17,942 nt of DNA from Porticoccaceae bacterium (lineage in GTDB: Bacteria > Pseudomonadota > Gammaproteobacteria > Pseudomonadales > Porticoccaceae): NCBI GenBank assembly GCA_028822945.1, contig JAPKCN010000011.1, forward strand, positions 1 to 17,942. The letters run 5' to 3'. Of the stretch, positions 1 to 7,674 are shown in pieces. A program made the position numbers and the translations under genes. Each line of letters opens with the position of its first letter. Position 1 is the stretch's first letter. The notes under the pieces were generated by a model. It saw only the letters and a list, made by a program, of their open reading frames with translations, had not been told where the DNA came from and searched no databases.

Positions 1-1733
1 AGACCACATATACGGGTGGACGATTGAGTGCCTTGATTAATATAGGAAAGGACTGGGAGTTACTGCTGTCCCACACCACGCAAGAGCTTGACTCAGACGG
101 TGTATTTTTCTCAGACCCAAACTTGGGTGATCTTGAGATCCAAAGCTACAGCAAAGACTCACTTGAGGATGAATTTGATAACACTAACTGGACCTTCACC
201 GGTCGTATGGCCGGCTTAGACGTCGTCTACACCGGCGCTTACACTGAGCGCACCGCAGATCAGGTAATCGGGTACTCGGATTACCTTTTTGTTGGCCAGT
301 ATCTGCCGTACTACATTTGTGATTACAGTGTAACCTATGGCGATCAGACCGGTGTCTGTCAACCACCAGAAGCACATGCACCGAGTCACGTCGAGACCGA
401 GGTGACAACGCATGAGCTCCGTTTTTCTACGGATCCTGATAAGAGCACGCGTCTTACAGCTGGTATCTTTTACAGCGACACCGAAATTCAAGAGCGAGTT
501 AGCTTTACATACCCAGGTAGTATAAAAGCCAAGGGTTGGGGGGGCGAGGCGGGTTTTGCATCCCCAAACTATTCTTATCAGGATGGTTTTCTTTCGTCCC
601 AAGACCCCTATGCTCCCGGTGAGATTTTCCGCAATGATGTAAAGCGAACCGATGAGCAGTTGGGTTATTTTGGTGAGTTGAGCTATGACGTCAGTGATGA
701 GTTCTCCTTAACGGTTGGTGCTCGCTATTACGACGTCGAAGTGGATTTTGATGGAAGCGCAGGCGGCTCTTTCTATAATTTCTGCGGTAGTGCAAATCCG
801 GACTGTAAAGATGCTCAGGTGTTTGGTACAAACATTGCGGATCTCTATGACGGCGATGGCATATATCAGGGTGAATCGTCAGTTACGTTCCGAGGTGCCT
901 CTACTCCCACGGATGTGTCTACTGTGCCAGACAAAAACTCCTCTACTGGAACGATTGTTAAACTTACAGCCACCTACACTCCGAGTGATAATGTCTTAAT
1001 TTATGCAACCTATTCTGAGGGTTATCGCTCTGGTTTCTTGAATCGGCCAGGTGGTTATGTGGACAGGTCAGGTGCATATACGGTGCCTTTTGCCTTGGAC
1101 ACCGATGATGTGAGTAATTATGAATTGGGCTGGAAGACCGACTTGATGGATGGAAATCTTAGGTTCAATGGTGCGATATTCTTTGCAGAGATAGAGGGGC
1201 TTCAGACAACTATATTTGATCCCAGCATTGCGAATCTATTTTTCTCTGATAACGCTGCGGATGCTGAAGTTACCGGCTTAGAGGCAGACTTGATTTGGGT
1301 TCCTGGCGTTGATGGTTTGACGATTAGTGCTGGATTGTCTTTGCTTGATACCGAGATTACAAAGACGCTTACGACCTCAAAGGATGTAGTTGCCGGCGAT
1401 TCATTGGCATTTGCACCTGAGATGCAATTTAATCTGCAAGCGCGATATGAGTGGTCTTTGGAAAGTGGTATGACGGCGCACATTATGCCGCATATGGCTC
1501 ATTCGGATGAGTCCTACAGTGATATTATTCGCATCAATCGCGACCGCATTCACAGCTGGACTATGATGGGTCTGACTGCCGGTGTTTCTAGCGATACATG
1601 GGGCGCTGAGTTGTACATTGATAATCTCACTGACGAACGTGCAGAGCTGTCGCGTAACTACATCAATGACCGTGAGCGGATATCAACGTCAGCACCGCGA
1701 ACCATCGGTATGCGTATGACCTACAGCTTTTAA
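1..1733 (+). CDS. TonB-dependent outer-membrane receptor, C-terminal part (5' truncated by window edge)
   Basis: The frame is open from the first complete codon at position 3, so the apparent TTG start at 24 is only an internal codon and the gene begins upstream of the window. About 577 residues are visible. They look like the beta-barrel of a TonB-dependent receptor: alternating hydrophobic and polar strands, the barrel signatures YSEGYRSGF and NYELGWKTDLMDGNLRFNG, and a C-terminal end MRMTYSF with the terminal phenylalanine typical of BamA-dependent barrels. The N-terminal signal peptide, TonB box and plug domain are not in the window; full-length members are usually 700-900 residues. Such receptors import large or scarce ligands such as siderophores, vitamins, oligosaccharides or aromatic compounds across the outer membrane. 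The ligand cannot be predicted here. A strong terminator follows the stop codon, so the receptor ends its transcription unit. Confidence 0.93.
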   Translation, partial: TTYTGGRLSALINIGKDWELLLSHTTQELDSDGVFFSDPNLGDLEIQSYSKDSLEDEFDNTNWTFTGRMAGLDVVYTGAYTERTADQVIGYSDYLFVGQYLPYYICDYSVTYGDQTGVCQPPEAHAPSHVETEVTTHELRFSTDPDKSTRLTAGIFYSDTEIQERVSFTYPGSIKAKGWGGEAGFASPNYSYQDGFLSSQDPYAPGEIFRNDVKRTDEQLGYFGELSYDVSDEFSLTVGARYYDVEVDFDGSAGGSFYNFCGSANPDCKDAQVFGTNIADLYDGDGIYQGESSVTFRGASTPTDVSTVPDKNSSTGTIVKLTATYTPSDNVLIYATYSEGYRSGFLNRPGGYVDRSGAYTVPFALDTDDVSNYELGWKTDLMDGNLRFNGAIFFAEIEGLQTTIFDPSIANLFFSDNAADAEVTGLEADLIWVPGVDGLTISAGLSLLDTEITKTLTTSKDVVAGDSLAFAPEMQFNLQARYEWSLESGMTAHIMPHMAHSDESYSDIIRINRDRIHSWTMMGLTAGVSSDTWGAELYIDNLTDERAELSRNYINDRERISTSAPRTIGMRMTYSF

Positions 1734-1765
1734 TACCTGAAAAACTGGGTATTTAATGGCTGCAC

Positions 1766-1771
1766 TATAAT
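1766..1771 (+). promoter_or_regulatory. Perfect TATAAT -10 box inside the terminator's left arm
   Basis: A perfect -10 hexamer lies 40 bases upstream of the sulfotransferase ATG. Initiation about seven bases downstream would fall near 1778, in the hairpin loop. A transcript begun there would lack the left terminator arm and escape termination. The -35 region around 1743-1748 (AACTGG) is a poor match, so activity is uncertain. Confidence 0.4.
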
Positions 1772-1792
1772 GCCCCTTTCGAGGGGCATTAT
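1767..1792 (+). terminator. Rho-independent terminator after the TonB receptor gene
   Basis: There is an 11-bp perfect stem (1767-1777 with 1782-1792), whose GC core is GCCCC/GGGGC, closed by a TTCG tetraloop (1778-1781). It is followed by a run of T residues to 1798. It starts 34 bases after the receptor stop codon. Confidence 0.93.
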
Positions 1793-1810
1793 TTTTTTAG
1801 GAAATAGTAA

Positions 1811-3823
1811 ATGTCAGATTCCGAAGCGACACAAAAAAAACTAGCAGTTGAATCAACTTTGCACGACATTAAGGAGCTGATTCAGAGCCGTAAATTTGCG
1901 CAAGCCGAAGAACACTTGCTAGATATCATCGCACTCAATCGCAAGCATGAAGAGGCCCTCTACATGCTTGCGGTATGCCAGCGATATCAACACAATTACT
2001 CTACCGCATTGGCGACACTCGCGGCTCTTACACTTTTGGCGCCGGAACATAGCCGCGCGCATCAGGAAATGGGGCATGTGCACCGTGCTTCGCGCAACCA
2101 TGACGAGGCGCTGAGTGCCTACTCGAGGGCTGTACAAATCAATCCTGCATTAGAGGCTAGTTTTAGCGCCCAAATAGATATTCTTAATGCAACCGGGCGA
2201 TCTCAATTTACCGGTCGTCTGGATCAGCAGCTAGCGACGCTGAAGAGCATGCCCAAGCCCCTAGTGGCGGTCACCGATCTGATTGCCCAAGGTAAGTTTG
2301 TCAAGGCAGAGCATCTGTGTAAGGCATTTATGCAAAAGGTACCCCGTCACGTTGAAGGTATGAGGCTTTTAGCGGACATTGGAAGTCGTCTGGGCGTTTT
2401 GGATGACGCTGAGTTTTTGCTAGAGAGCGCGGTTGAATTTGAACCGAATAACGCTAGAGTACGGATCGACTATATCCAAGTGTTGAGGAAGCGTCAAAAT
2501 TATGAAGAAGCGCTTCGTCAGGCAAAAATACTTTTGGAAAAAAATCCGAATAACCCTCAATTCCAATCGGTTTTTGCGGTTGAGTCCATGCAGTCGGGCG
2601 ATTATGAAACCGCACTTTCAACATTTGACTCCATATTAACTATTTTGCCTGAGGATGCAGTAACCCTCACATCTCGCGGCCATGCACTTAAAACTCGCGG
2701 TCAAACAGACGATGCGATCGATTCATACCGTCGTGCAATCGTAAAAGCCCCGGCACATGGAGAGGCGTACTACTCGCTAGCCAATCTAAAATTATTTACT
2801 TTCAAAGAGGACGAGATCAACGCGATGGAGGTGCAACAAAATCATTCGAGCACCTCTCATATGGGTCGTATTTATTTGAACTTTGCTCTCGGCAAGGCCT
2901 ATGAGGACAACGGCGACTTCGATAGAGCATTTGCCTCTTATGAGCGCGGTAATGCCTTTAAAAAGGCCCAGAGCCGATATAAGTCTGCGGAGCTATCGGA
3001 TGAGTTTCGCGCGCAGGCCGAGGTGTTCGATTCGGCCTTTGTGGCGCGTCACCAAACTACTGGCTTTGCCGCCGCTGATCCTATTTTTATCGTTGGCTTA
3101 CCGCGGGCAGGTTCCACTTTGCTCGAGCAGATTCTAGCGTCCCACAGCTTAATAGATGGCACTATGGAATTGCCTAACATGTTGTCATTGGCGCAAAAAC
3201 TGCGGCGCGGTGAGCGCATGGGAGCGACTAATCACTATCCGGGTGTCCTAAAAGAAATGGTACCTGAGAGATTTCTTGAATTTGGTCAAAAGTTTATCGA
3301 TGAAACGCGAATTCATCGCGGATCTGCTCCCTATTTTATCGATAAAATGCCGAATAATTTTAGGCATATTGGGTTGATCAGTCTGATGTTGCCGAATGCG
3401 AAAATAATTGATGCTCGACGACATCCAATGGGTTGCTGTTTCAGCGGCTTTAAACAGCTGTTTGCCGAAGGTCAGGAGTTTACTTATGGTCTTAAAGAAA
3501 TAGGTATTTACTACCGTGACTATGTTGAGTTGATGGATCATTGGGATGTCGCTCTACCCGGCAAGGTACTGCGCGTGCAGTATGAAGAGGTGGTTGCGGA
3601 CTTGGATACACAAGTTCGTAGGATTCTTGATTATTGCGGTTTGGAGTTTGAGCAGAGTTGTATTAGTTTTTACGAAAACCAACGCTCGGTCCGCACACCG
3701 AGTTCGGAGCAGGTGAGGCGGCCGATTTACCAAAGTGGTATTGAGCAATGGAAAAATTTTGAAGGGCATTTGGGGCCTTTAAAAGAGGCCCTTGGGTCAG
3801 TTCTAGACCGCTACCCTATTTAG
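1811..3823 (+). CDS. TPR-repeat sulfotransferase family protein
   Basis: This 670-residue protein has two parts. Residues about 1-400 are helical tetratricopeptide-like repeats, for example DDAIDSYRRAIVKAPAHGEA and HDEALSAYSRAVQINPALEA. Residues about 420-670 form a PAPS-dependent sulfotransferase domain. The 5'-phosphosulfate loop is IVGLPRAGSTLLEQ (about 427-440, with R432, S435 and T436), and the 3'-phosphate-binding region is ARRHPMGCCFSGF with R537 and S545. The family transfers sulfate from PAPS to an alcohol, amine or tyrosine acceptor; the TPR part probably binds the acceptor or a partner. There is no clear signal peptide, so it is probably cytoplasmic. The ATG is preceded by AGGA at 1799-1802, which begins at the end of the terminator T-run. 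TPR-sulfotransferases often lie next to TonB receptors in marine proteobacteria (my recollection). The acceptor is unknown. Confidence 0.9.
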   Translation: MSDSEATQKKLAVESTLHDIKELIQSRKFAQAEEHLLDIIALNRKHEEALYMLAVCQRYQHNYSTALATLAALTLLAPEHSRAHQEMGHVHRASRNHDEALSAYSRAVQINPALEASFSAQIDILNATGRSQFTGRLDQQLATLKSMPKPLVAVTDLIAQGKFVKAEHLCKAFMQKVPRHVEGMRLLADIGSRLGVLDDAEFLLESAVEFEPNNARVRIDYIQVLRKRQNYEEALRQAKILLEKNPNNPQFQSVFAVESMQSGDYETALSTFDSILTILPEDAVTLTSRGHALKTRGQTDDAIDSYRRAIVKAPAHGEAYYSLANLKLFTFKEDEINAMEVQQNHSSTSHMGRIYLNFALGKAYEDNGDFDRAFASYERGNAFKKAQSRYKSAELSDEFRAQAEVFDSAFVARHQTTGFAAADPIFIVGLPRAGSTLLEQILASHSLIDGTMELPNMLSLAQKLRRGERMGATNHYPGVLKEMVPERFLEFGQKFIDETRIHRGSAPYFIDKMPNNFRHIGLISLMLPNAKIIDARRHPMGCCFSGFKQLFAEGQEFTYGLKEIGIYYRDYVELMDHWDVALPGKVLRVQYEEVVADLDTQVRRILDYCGLEFEQSCISFYENQRSVRTPSSEQVRRPIYQSGIEQWKNFEGHLGPLKEALGSVLDRYPI

Positions 3824-3850
3824 TTGGTTATATCTGAATTTTATTGAATT

Positions 3851-3857
3851 AGGAGAT
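3851..3857 (+). promoter_or_regulatory. Ribosome binding site favouring a TTG start
   Basis: AGGAGAT ends five bases before TTG 3863, an ideal distance. The first in-frame ATG (3878) is over 20 bases from it. This supports initiation at the rare TTG codon. Confidence 0.7.
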
Positions 3858-3862
3858 CCATC

Positions 3863-4879
3863 TTGACGCAACTATTTATGACCGAAGCTGAAATATATCA
3901 ACTCGTTATCGATTGTCTGGCGGCGAATGGCTGCAATAAGGATAACGCAGAAGCGCTGGCGCGAACTATCAGTCGCGCTGAACGCGACGGCTGCGCATCG
4001 CATGGTTTGTTTCGCATGCCTGGTTATGTTGCCTCACTGCGCAGTGGTAAAGTCGACGGCTGTGCTACGCCAACGGTGGAGAGAATTTCGCCTGCAGTGG
4101 TTAGGGTTGATGGTCATCGAGGTTATGCGCCTTTGGCACTAGAGCGCGGTCGTCAGGCACTGATCGAGGCGGCGCGTGACAATGGTATCGCCGCTATGGC
4201 GCTGGTCAATATTCATCACTTCGCGGCACTTTGGCCTGAGGTTGAGCCAATTGCCGAGGCCGGTTTGGTAGCAATGGCTTTTACCACCTATAAACCGGCT
4301 GTGGTACCCGCAGGCGCGAAGCAACCGCTATTTGGTACCAATCCGATGTGCTTCGGTTGGCCGCGCGGTGATCGACCACCCCTGGTGTTTGACCAGGCTT
4401 CCGCAGCAATGGCTCGCGGCGAGGTCATGATTGCCGCGCGCGACGGGCATGCGGTGCCTCTCGGGACTGGGGTCGACGCACAGGGCGAATTGACAACTGA
4501 CGCGCAACAGATCATCGATGGCGGCGCGCTACTGCCATTTGGGGGACATAAGGGTTCGACGATTGCGATGATGATCGAGTTGTTGGTGGCCGGTCTGACC
4601 GGCATGGACTTTAGCTACCAGGCGCAAGAAAACGATAATAATGATGGCGGGCCGCCCAACGGCGGTGAATTTATGCTAGCTATCGATCCAAATCGGTGCG
4701 GCGATGCCGACAATTGGCTAGAACACTCGGAGGAGTTCTTGGCGCGTCTGAGCGGCATGCCCGGCGCCCATATCCCGGGTGATCGTCGTTATGCCAATCG
4801 TGCAGCGCACGCTGACGGGGGTATTGCCGTAAAACAGTCGGTGTACGATAGTTGCCAGCAGTTTATGCGCACTGGATAG
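3863..4879 (+). CDS. dpkA: DpkA-like delta1-piperideine/pyrroline-2-carboxylate reductase (Ldh_2/malate-lactate dehydrogenase family)
   Basis: A 338-residue NAD(P)H-dependent oxidoreductase of the Ldh_2 (YlbC/MdhII) family, normal in length. Family motifs include SHGLFRMPGYVASLRSGKVD (conserved His at residue 47), the NIHHFAALWPEVEPIAEAGL region (residues 116-135), LFGTNPMCFGWPR, the SAAMARGEVMIAARDGH segment and GALLPFGGHKGS. The combination HFAALWPEVEP, AMA.G.V.IAA and ALLPFGGHKG resembles Pseudomonas DpkA, which reduces delta1-piperideine-2-carboxylate to L-pipecolate and delta1-pyrroline-2-carboxylate to L-proline, more closely than true malate or lactate dehydrogenases. Known roles are D-lysine/D-proline and trans-3-hydroxyproline catabolism. 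Translation probably starts at TTG. It begins 39 bases after the sulfotransferase stop and could be read through from it, although the functions look unrelated. It is convergent with the LysR gene, 42 bases apart. The family is certain and the exact substrate probable. Confidence 0.8.
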   Translation: MTQLFMTEAEIYQLVIDCLAANGCNKDNAEALARTISRAERDGCASHGLFRMPGYVASLRSGKVDGCATPTVERISPAVVRVDGHRGYAPLALERGRQALIEAARDNGIAAMALVNIHHFAALWPEVEPIAEAGLVAMAFTTYKPAVVPAGAKQPLFGTNPMCFGWPRGDRPPLVFDQASAAMARGEVMIAARDGHAVPLGTGVDAQGELTTDAQQIIDGGALLPFGGHKGSTIAMMIELLVAGLTGMDFSYQAQENDNNDGGPPNGGEFMLAIDPNRCGDADNWLEHSEEFLARLSGMPGAHIPGDRRYANRAAHADGGIAVKQSVYDSCQQFMRTG

Positions 4880-4888
4880 CGCGTTCGG

Positions 4889-4907
4889 CATAGCCACCAG
4901 CGCTATG
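4889..4907. repeat. Small inverted repeat between convergent genes
   Basis: CATAGC (4889-4894) and GCTATG (4902-4907) form a 6-bp stem with a 7-base loop in the 42-base convergent gap. There is no T-run on either strand, so it is at best a weak bidirectional termination element. Confidence 0.3.
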
Positions 4908-4921
4908 ATAATCGCAAGGGG

Positions 4922-5830
4922 CTATGTTATGGCAGCCTCTAAGCCCAACCGGTCGAGATGTTTGGGCGTTTCTTCTAAGATCGTCTCGCGCATGGCTTCG
5001 GCGGCGGGTGACAGGGTCCAGCCGCGTCGGCACAAAAGCCCAATTTGGCGGGTTTCTGCGGGTATCAATGCTCTGCAAACTAGTGTGTCACCGTGTAATG
5101 GTAATGCCAGTGAGGGCAGGATACTTATCCCCACATTGGCTTTAAGCATAGCGATTAGCGTGGTGATGTTGGGGAAGTCAAACTGCGATAGCACGGCGTC
5201 TTTGCGCCTTAGTAGCGCTTTGGTAATACCGCTATCTAAAAATGTTGCATTTTCCATTTGCTCCCAAGAAATAGGCGCGGGATCGCCGGCGAGCGGATGA
5301 TCGCGGTGGCACACCATTTGTAGTTGATCTGAAAACAGTGGTGTAAATGTCAATTCAGGACTCGCTTGGGCAAGACTGCCGAGACCAAAATCAACTTCGT
5401 TGCGCTCCACTCTCTGCTGAACTCCACGCGAACTATCGTCGTCGAGGTGTAGGCGTATCCCAGGATAATCTGCTGAAAAGGTCTTGATAATAGAGGGCAG
5501 TAGGTTAGTTGCCACCGACGGCACCACAGCCATACTGACATGACCGACACGCCGTTCGGCAGCTGCCCGAAGGTCGAATATGGCGGTATCAAAATCGCGC
5601 ACGAGGCGCTCCGCTACCGGAATGAAATTTGCTCCCTCGGAAGTGGGGTTTACCCGCCGAGTTGTGCGTTCGAGTAGTTTAAGACCAATAAATTCTTCGA
5701 GCTGTTTAATCGCTAGCGTTATCGCAGGCTGAGTGCGAGAGAGTTCTTCGGCGGCGAGATTAAAACTGCCTTGTCGCGCGACAATGATAAATGTGCGCAA
5801 ATGCCGCAAGGTAATATTAAGGTGTTTCAC
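4922..5830 (-). CDS. LysR-family transcriptional regulator (linked to the dpkA/aldehyde dehydrogenase region)
   Basis: A 302-residue LysR-type regulator of standard length. The N-terminal winged helix-turn-helix (residues about 3-60) contains LRHLRTFIIVARQGSFNLAA, TQPAITLAIKQLEEFIGLKL and LLERTTRRVNPTSEG. The C-terminal periplasmic-binding-protein-like effector domain follows (about 90-300). The start is GTG at 5830; the frame is open upstream to about 5897 but offers no ATG, and LysR proteins normally begin just before the LRHLRTF helix. The ribosome site is weak. The gene is divergent from the aldehyde dehydrogenase gene across 270 bases, the classic LysR arrangement, and converges on the dpkA-like gene. 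It therefore probably controls the 6101-onward genes, with a small-molecule intermediate as co-inducer. Confidence 0.93.
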   Translation of the reverse strand: MKHLNITLRHLRTFIIVARQGSFNLAAEELSRTQPAITLAIKQLEEFIGLKLLERTTRRVNPTSEGANFIPVAERLVRDFDTAIFDLRAAAERRVGHVSMAVVPSVATNLLPSIIKTFSADYPGIRLHLDDDSSRGVQQRVERNEVDFGLGSLAQASPELTFTPLFSDQLQMVCHRDHPLAGDPAPISWEQMENATFLDSGITKALLRRKDAVLSQFDFPNITTLIAMLKANVGISILPSLALPLHGDTLVCRALIPAETRQIGLLCRRGWTLSPAAEAMRETILEETPKHLDRLGLEAAIT

Positions 5831-6100
5831 GTGGGCGCCCGACTCTTGGTTGTGTTGCGCCAGTAATGCGCGTCGCTGAAGTTTGGCGATGACAATTTAT
5901 TTGCCTGGCCGGTAGCTTTCTTTCTTTTATTAGTATAGCTTATTTATTGATAGAAATATTTAAATTGCTTTGTGGTTGTCTAAGATCAAACATATCGTTT
6001 GTGTGTTGGCGTTTTTTGTGCGTGGATGCAGTCACTTGGTTGTGTACATATGCGAACAGATGGTTAAGTCGCTATTCAATTAAAATAACGGAGTTAGGCT
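5831..6100. promoter_or_regulatory. Divergent promoter/operator region, lysR / aldehyde dehydrogenase
   Basis: This 270-base intergenic region has an AT-rich core (about 5920-5965). On the minus strand TATACT (complement of 5932-5937) is a plausible -10 for the lysR gene. A dyad lies at 5987-6001. No convincing -35/-10 pair was found for the aldehyde dehydrogenase; its ribosome site is GGAG at 6090-6093, seven bases before the ATG. No RNA gene or small ORF was recognised. Confidence 0.55.
5987..6001. promoter_or_regulatory. Dyad CAAAC-N5-GTTTG, candidate LysR operator
   Basis: A perfect 5-bp inverted repeat with a 5-base spacer (ATATC), centred about 107 bases upstream of the aldehyde dehydrogenase start and roughly 164 bases upstream of the lysR start. 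Position and symmetry suit a regulator site. No second copy was found, so binding is inferred. Confidence 0.35.
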
Positions 6101-7546
6101 ATGTTGGACGGGACGTATAAGAATTTTATCGATGGTCAGTGGGTGGCGGGCGCGTCGGTGATTCACAATATCAACCCATCGGATATCAGCGACAAGGTCG
6201 GTGATTACGCCCGCGCCACCGTCGACGATTGCCTAGCAGCCATTGGCGCCGCCAATCGCGCCTTTGACGATTGGTCGCAGAGTGCACTTGAACAGCGCAA
6301 GGCAATTCTCGATTTTGTCGGTGCAGAGTTAATTGCTCGCAAAGACGAAATCGGTGCCATATTAGCCCGCGAAGAAGGCAAAACACTTGCTGAAGGTGTT
6401 GGCGAAGTCGGTAGGTCGGGCCAGTTTTTTCAGTATTATGCTGCCGAAACGCTGCGTTTAATGGGTGAGAATACAGCCTCTGTGCGGCCTGGTGTCGACG
6501 TCGAAGTGCATCGTGAACCGCTCGGTGTCGTTGGCATCGTTACACCATGGAATTTTCCGCTCGCCGTTGCCGCATGGAAGGTCGCGCCAGCTTTGTGTTA
6601 CGGCAATTGCGTGGTCTTGAAGCCGGCGGAATTAGTCCCTGCAAGCGCCTGGATCCTCGCCGAGATTATTAGTCGCAGCGGCTTGCCTGCAGGGGTTTTT
6701 AATCTGGTTATGGGGTCTGGACGAGATGTGGGTGAGGCATTGTGCACATCGCCAGATATTCAGGCAGTCACCTTTACTGGGTCGGTTGGCGTTGGCCGAC
6801 ATATCGCTCGTAATGCGATCGATAATATGGCGCGTGTGCAACTAGAAATGGGCAGTAAAAATGCCTTGGTGGTATTAAATGACGCAGATCTTGATACCGC
6901 GGTGCAATGTGCTATTGCCGGTGCCTATTTTGGCACAGGGCAAAAGTGTACGGCATCGTCTCGGCTGATTGTCGAGACCGGAATTCACGACCAGTTTGTC
7001 GCTCGGATGATAGCTGAGATTAGCAAATTAGTGGTCGGTAACGCTATGACACCAGGCGTTCATATCGGACCTGTGGTGGACGAGCGGCAGCTACAGCAGA
7101 ATCTCGCGTATATGGACATCGCCAAGCAAGAAGGTGCTCAGTTGGCCTGCGGTGGGGAACGCTTGGCGTTAGAAACCGATGGCTATTTTATGTCTCCGGC
7201 GCTGTTTATCAATACCGACAACCAGATGCGCATTAACCGCGAAGAAGTATTTGGACCAATTGCCTGTGTTATCAAGGTGGATGATTATCAACAGGCTCTT
7301 GCGGTCTCCAACGATTCAGAGTTTGGGCTGACCTCCGGCATTGTCACCCAGTCACTCGCTTCTGCCGGGCATTTTAAGCGCCATTCAAAGTCCGGTTGTG
7401 TGATGGTCAACCTGCCTACAGCTGGGACTGACTACCACGTGCCCTTTGGCGGCCGCAAGGCATCCAGCTATGGCCCGCGTGAGCAGGGTAAATATGCGCG
7501 GGATTTCTATACCATCATTAAAACGAACTATAGTAAACCGTATTAA
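6101..7546 (+). CDS. Aldehyde dehydrogenase, alpha-ketoglutaric semialdehyde dehydrogenase type
   Basis: A 481-residue NAD(P)-dependent aldehyde dehydrogenase of normal family length. Visible motifs are the TPWNFPLAVAAWKVAPALCY segment, the cofactor-loop sequence FTGSVGVGRHIA, general base E249 in LEMGSKNALVV and catalytic C283 in GQKCTASSR; the spacing of 34 between E and C matches the superfamily. The C-terminal block VNLPTAGTDYHVPFGGRK and SSYGPREQGKYARDFYT resembles 2,5-dioxovalerate (alpha-ketoglutaric semialdehyde) dehydrogenases of the Azospirillum AraE type, which deliver 2-oxoglutarate to the TCA cycle at the end of hydroxyproline, sugar-acid or related pathways. It starts at ATG with GGAG seven bases upstream and is the first gene of the rightward cluster, divergent from lysR. 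The aldehyde dehydrogenase call is certain; the exact semialdehyde is probable (aminoadipate semialdehyde is an alternative). Confidence 0.85.
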   Translation: MLDGTYKNFIDGQWVAGASVIHNINPSDISDKVGDYARATVDDCLAAIGAANRAFDDWSQSALEQRKAILDFVGAELIARKDEIGAILAREEGKTLAEGVGEVGRSGQFFQYYAAETLRLMGENTASVRPGVDVEVHREPLGVVGIVTPWNFPLAVAAWKVAPALCYGNCVVLKPAELVPASAWILAEIISRSGLPAGVFNLVMGSGRDVGEALCTSPDIQAVTFTGSVGVGRHIARNAIDNMARVQLEMGSKNALVVLNDADLDTAVQCAIAGAYFGTGQKCTASSRLIVETGIHDQFVARMIAEISKLVVGNAMTPGVHIGPVVDERQLQQNLAYMDIAKQEGAQLACGGERLALETDGYFMSPALFINTDNQMRINREEVFGPIACVIKVDDYQQALAVSNDSEFGLTSGIVTQSLASAGHFKRHSKSGCVMVNLPTAGTDYHVPFGGRKASSYGPREQGKYARDFYTIIKTNYSKPY

Positions 7547-7560
7547 ATCGGGTGTTTGGA

Positions 7561-7575
7561 GCAGGCTGAGCCTGC
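7561..7575. repeat. Hairpin GCAGGC-TGA-GCCTGC after the aldehyde dehydrogenase gene
   Basis: A perfect 6-bp GC-rich stem with a 3-base loop, 15 bases after the stop codon, followed only by GTTTATAG. This makes it a poor intrinsic terminator. It may be an mRNA-stabilising or attenuating structure in the 128-base gap before the dipeptidase-like gene. Confidence 0.5.
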
Positions 7576-7594
7576 GTTTATAGTGGATACTCGA

Positions 7595-7623
7595 CAGACC
7601 CAATCGGCTGATGGGATGGTCTG
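7595..7623. repeat. Inverted repeat CAGACC-N17-GGTCTG upstream of the dipeptidase-like gene
   Basis: A perfect 6-bp repeat with a 17-base loop in which CCA and TGG can add further pairs. It lies about 50 bases before the dipeptidase-like ATG. It could be an operator or part of a leader structure with the preceding hairpin. Confidence 0.4.
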
Positions 7624-7661
7624 CCGGTGGTGTCGGTGCAGAGGTCTCTTAGAACTGTTTT

Positions 7662-7666
7662 AGGGG
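7662..7666 (+). promoter_or_regulatory. Ribosome binding site deciding the dipeptidase-like start
   Basis: AGGGG ends eight bases before ATG 7675. The longer open frame could start at GTG 7627, but that codon has no ribosome site and lies close to the inverted repeats, so ATG 7675 is preferred. Confidence 0.65.
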
Positions 7667-7674
7667 TTATTTTA

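Noticed and set aside
24..26. TTG at 24 as the start of the receptor gene.
   Set aside because: The frame is open through the left edge and the visible part lacks the signal peptide and plug, so the gene is cut by the window.
3773..3791. Hairpin GGGCCT-N7-AGGCCC near the end of the sulfotransferase gene, considered as a terminator.
   Set aside because: It lies inside the coding region, 30 bases before the stop codon, and is followed by CTTGGGTCAG, not by a T-run.
5996..6040. Possible CRP site (TGTGC...GTCAC) upstream of the aldehyde dehydrogenase gene.
   Set aside because: The half-sites are imperfect and separated by nine bases rather than six.
7627..7674. GTG start for the dipeptidase-like gene.
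   Set aside because: It has no ribosome site and sits just after an inverted repeat; ATG 7675 has AGGGG at a good distance and begins at the family N-terminus.
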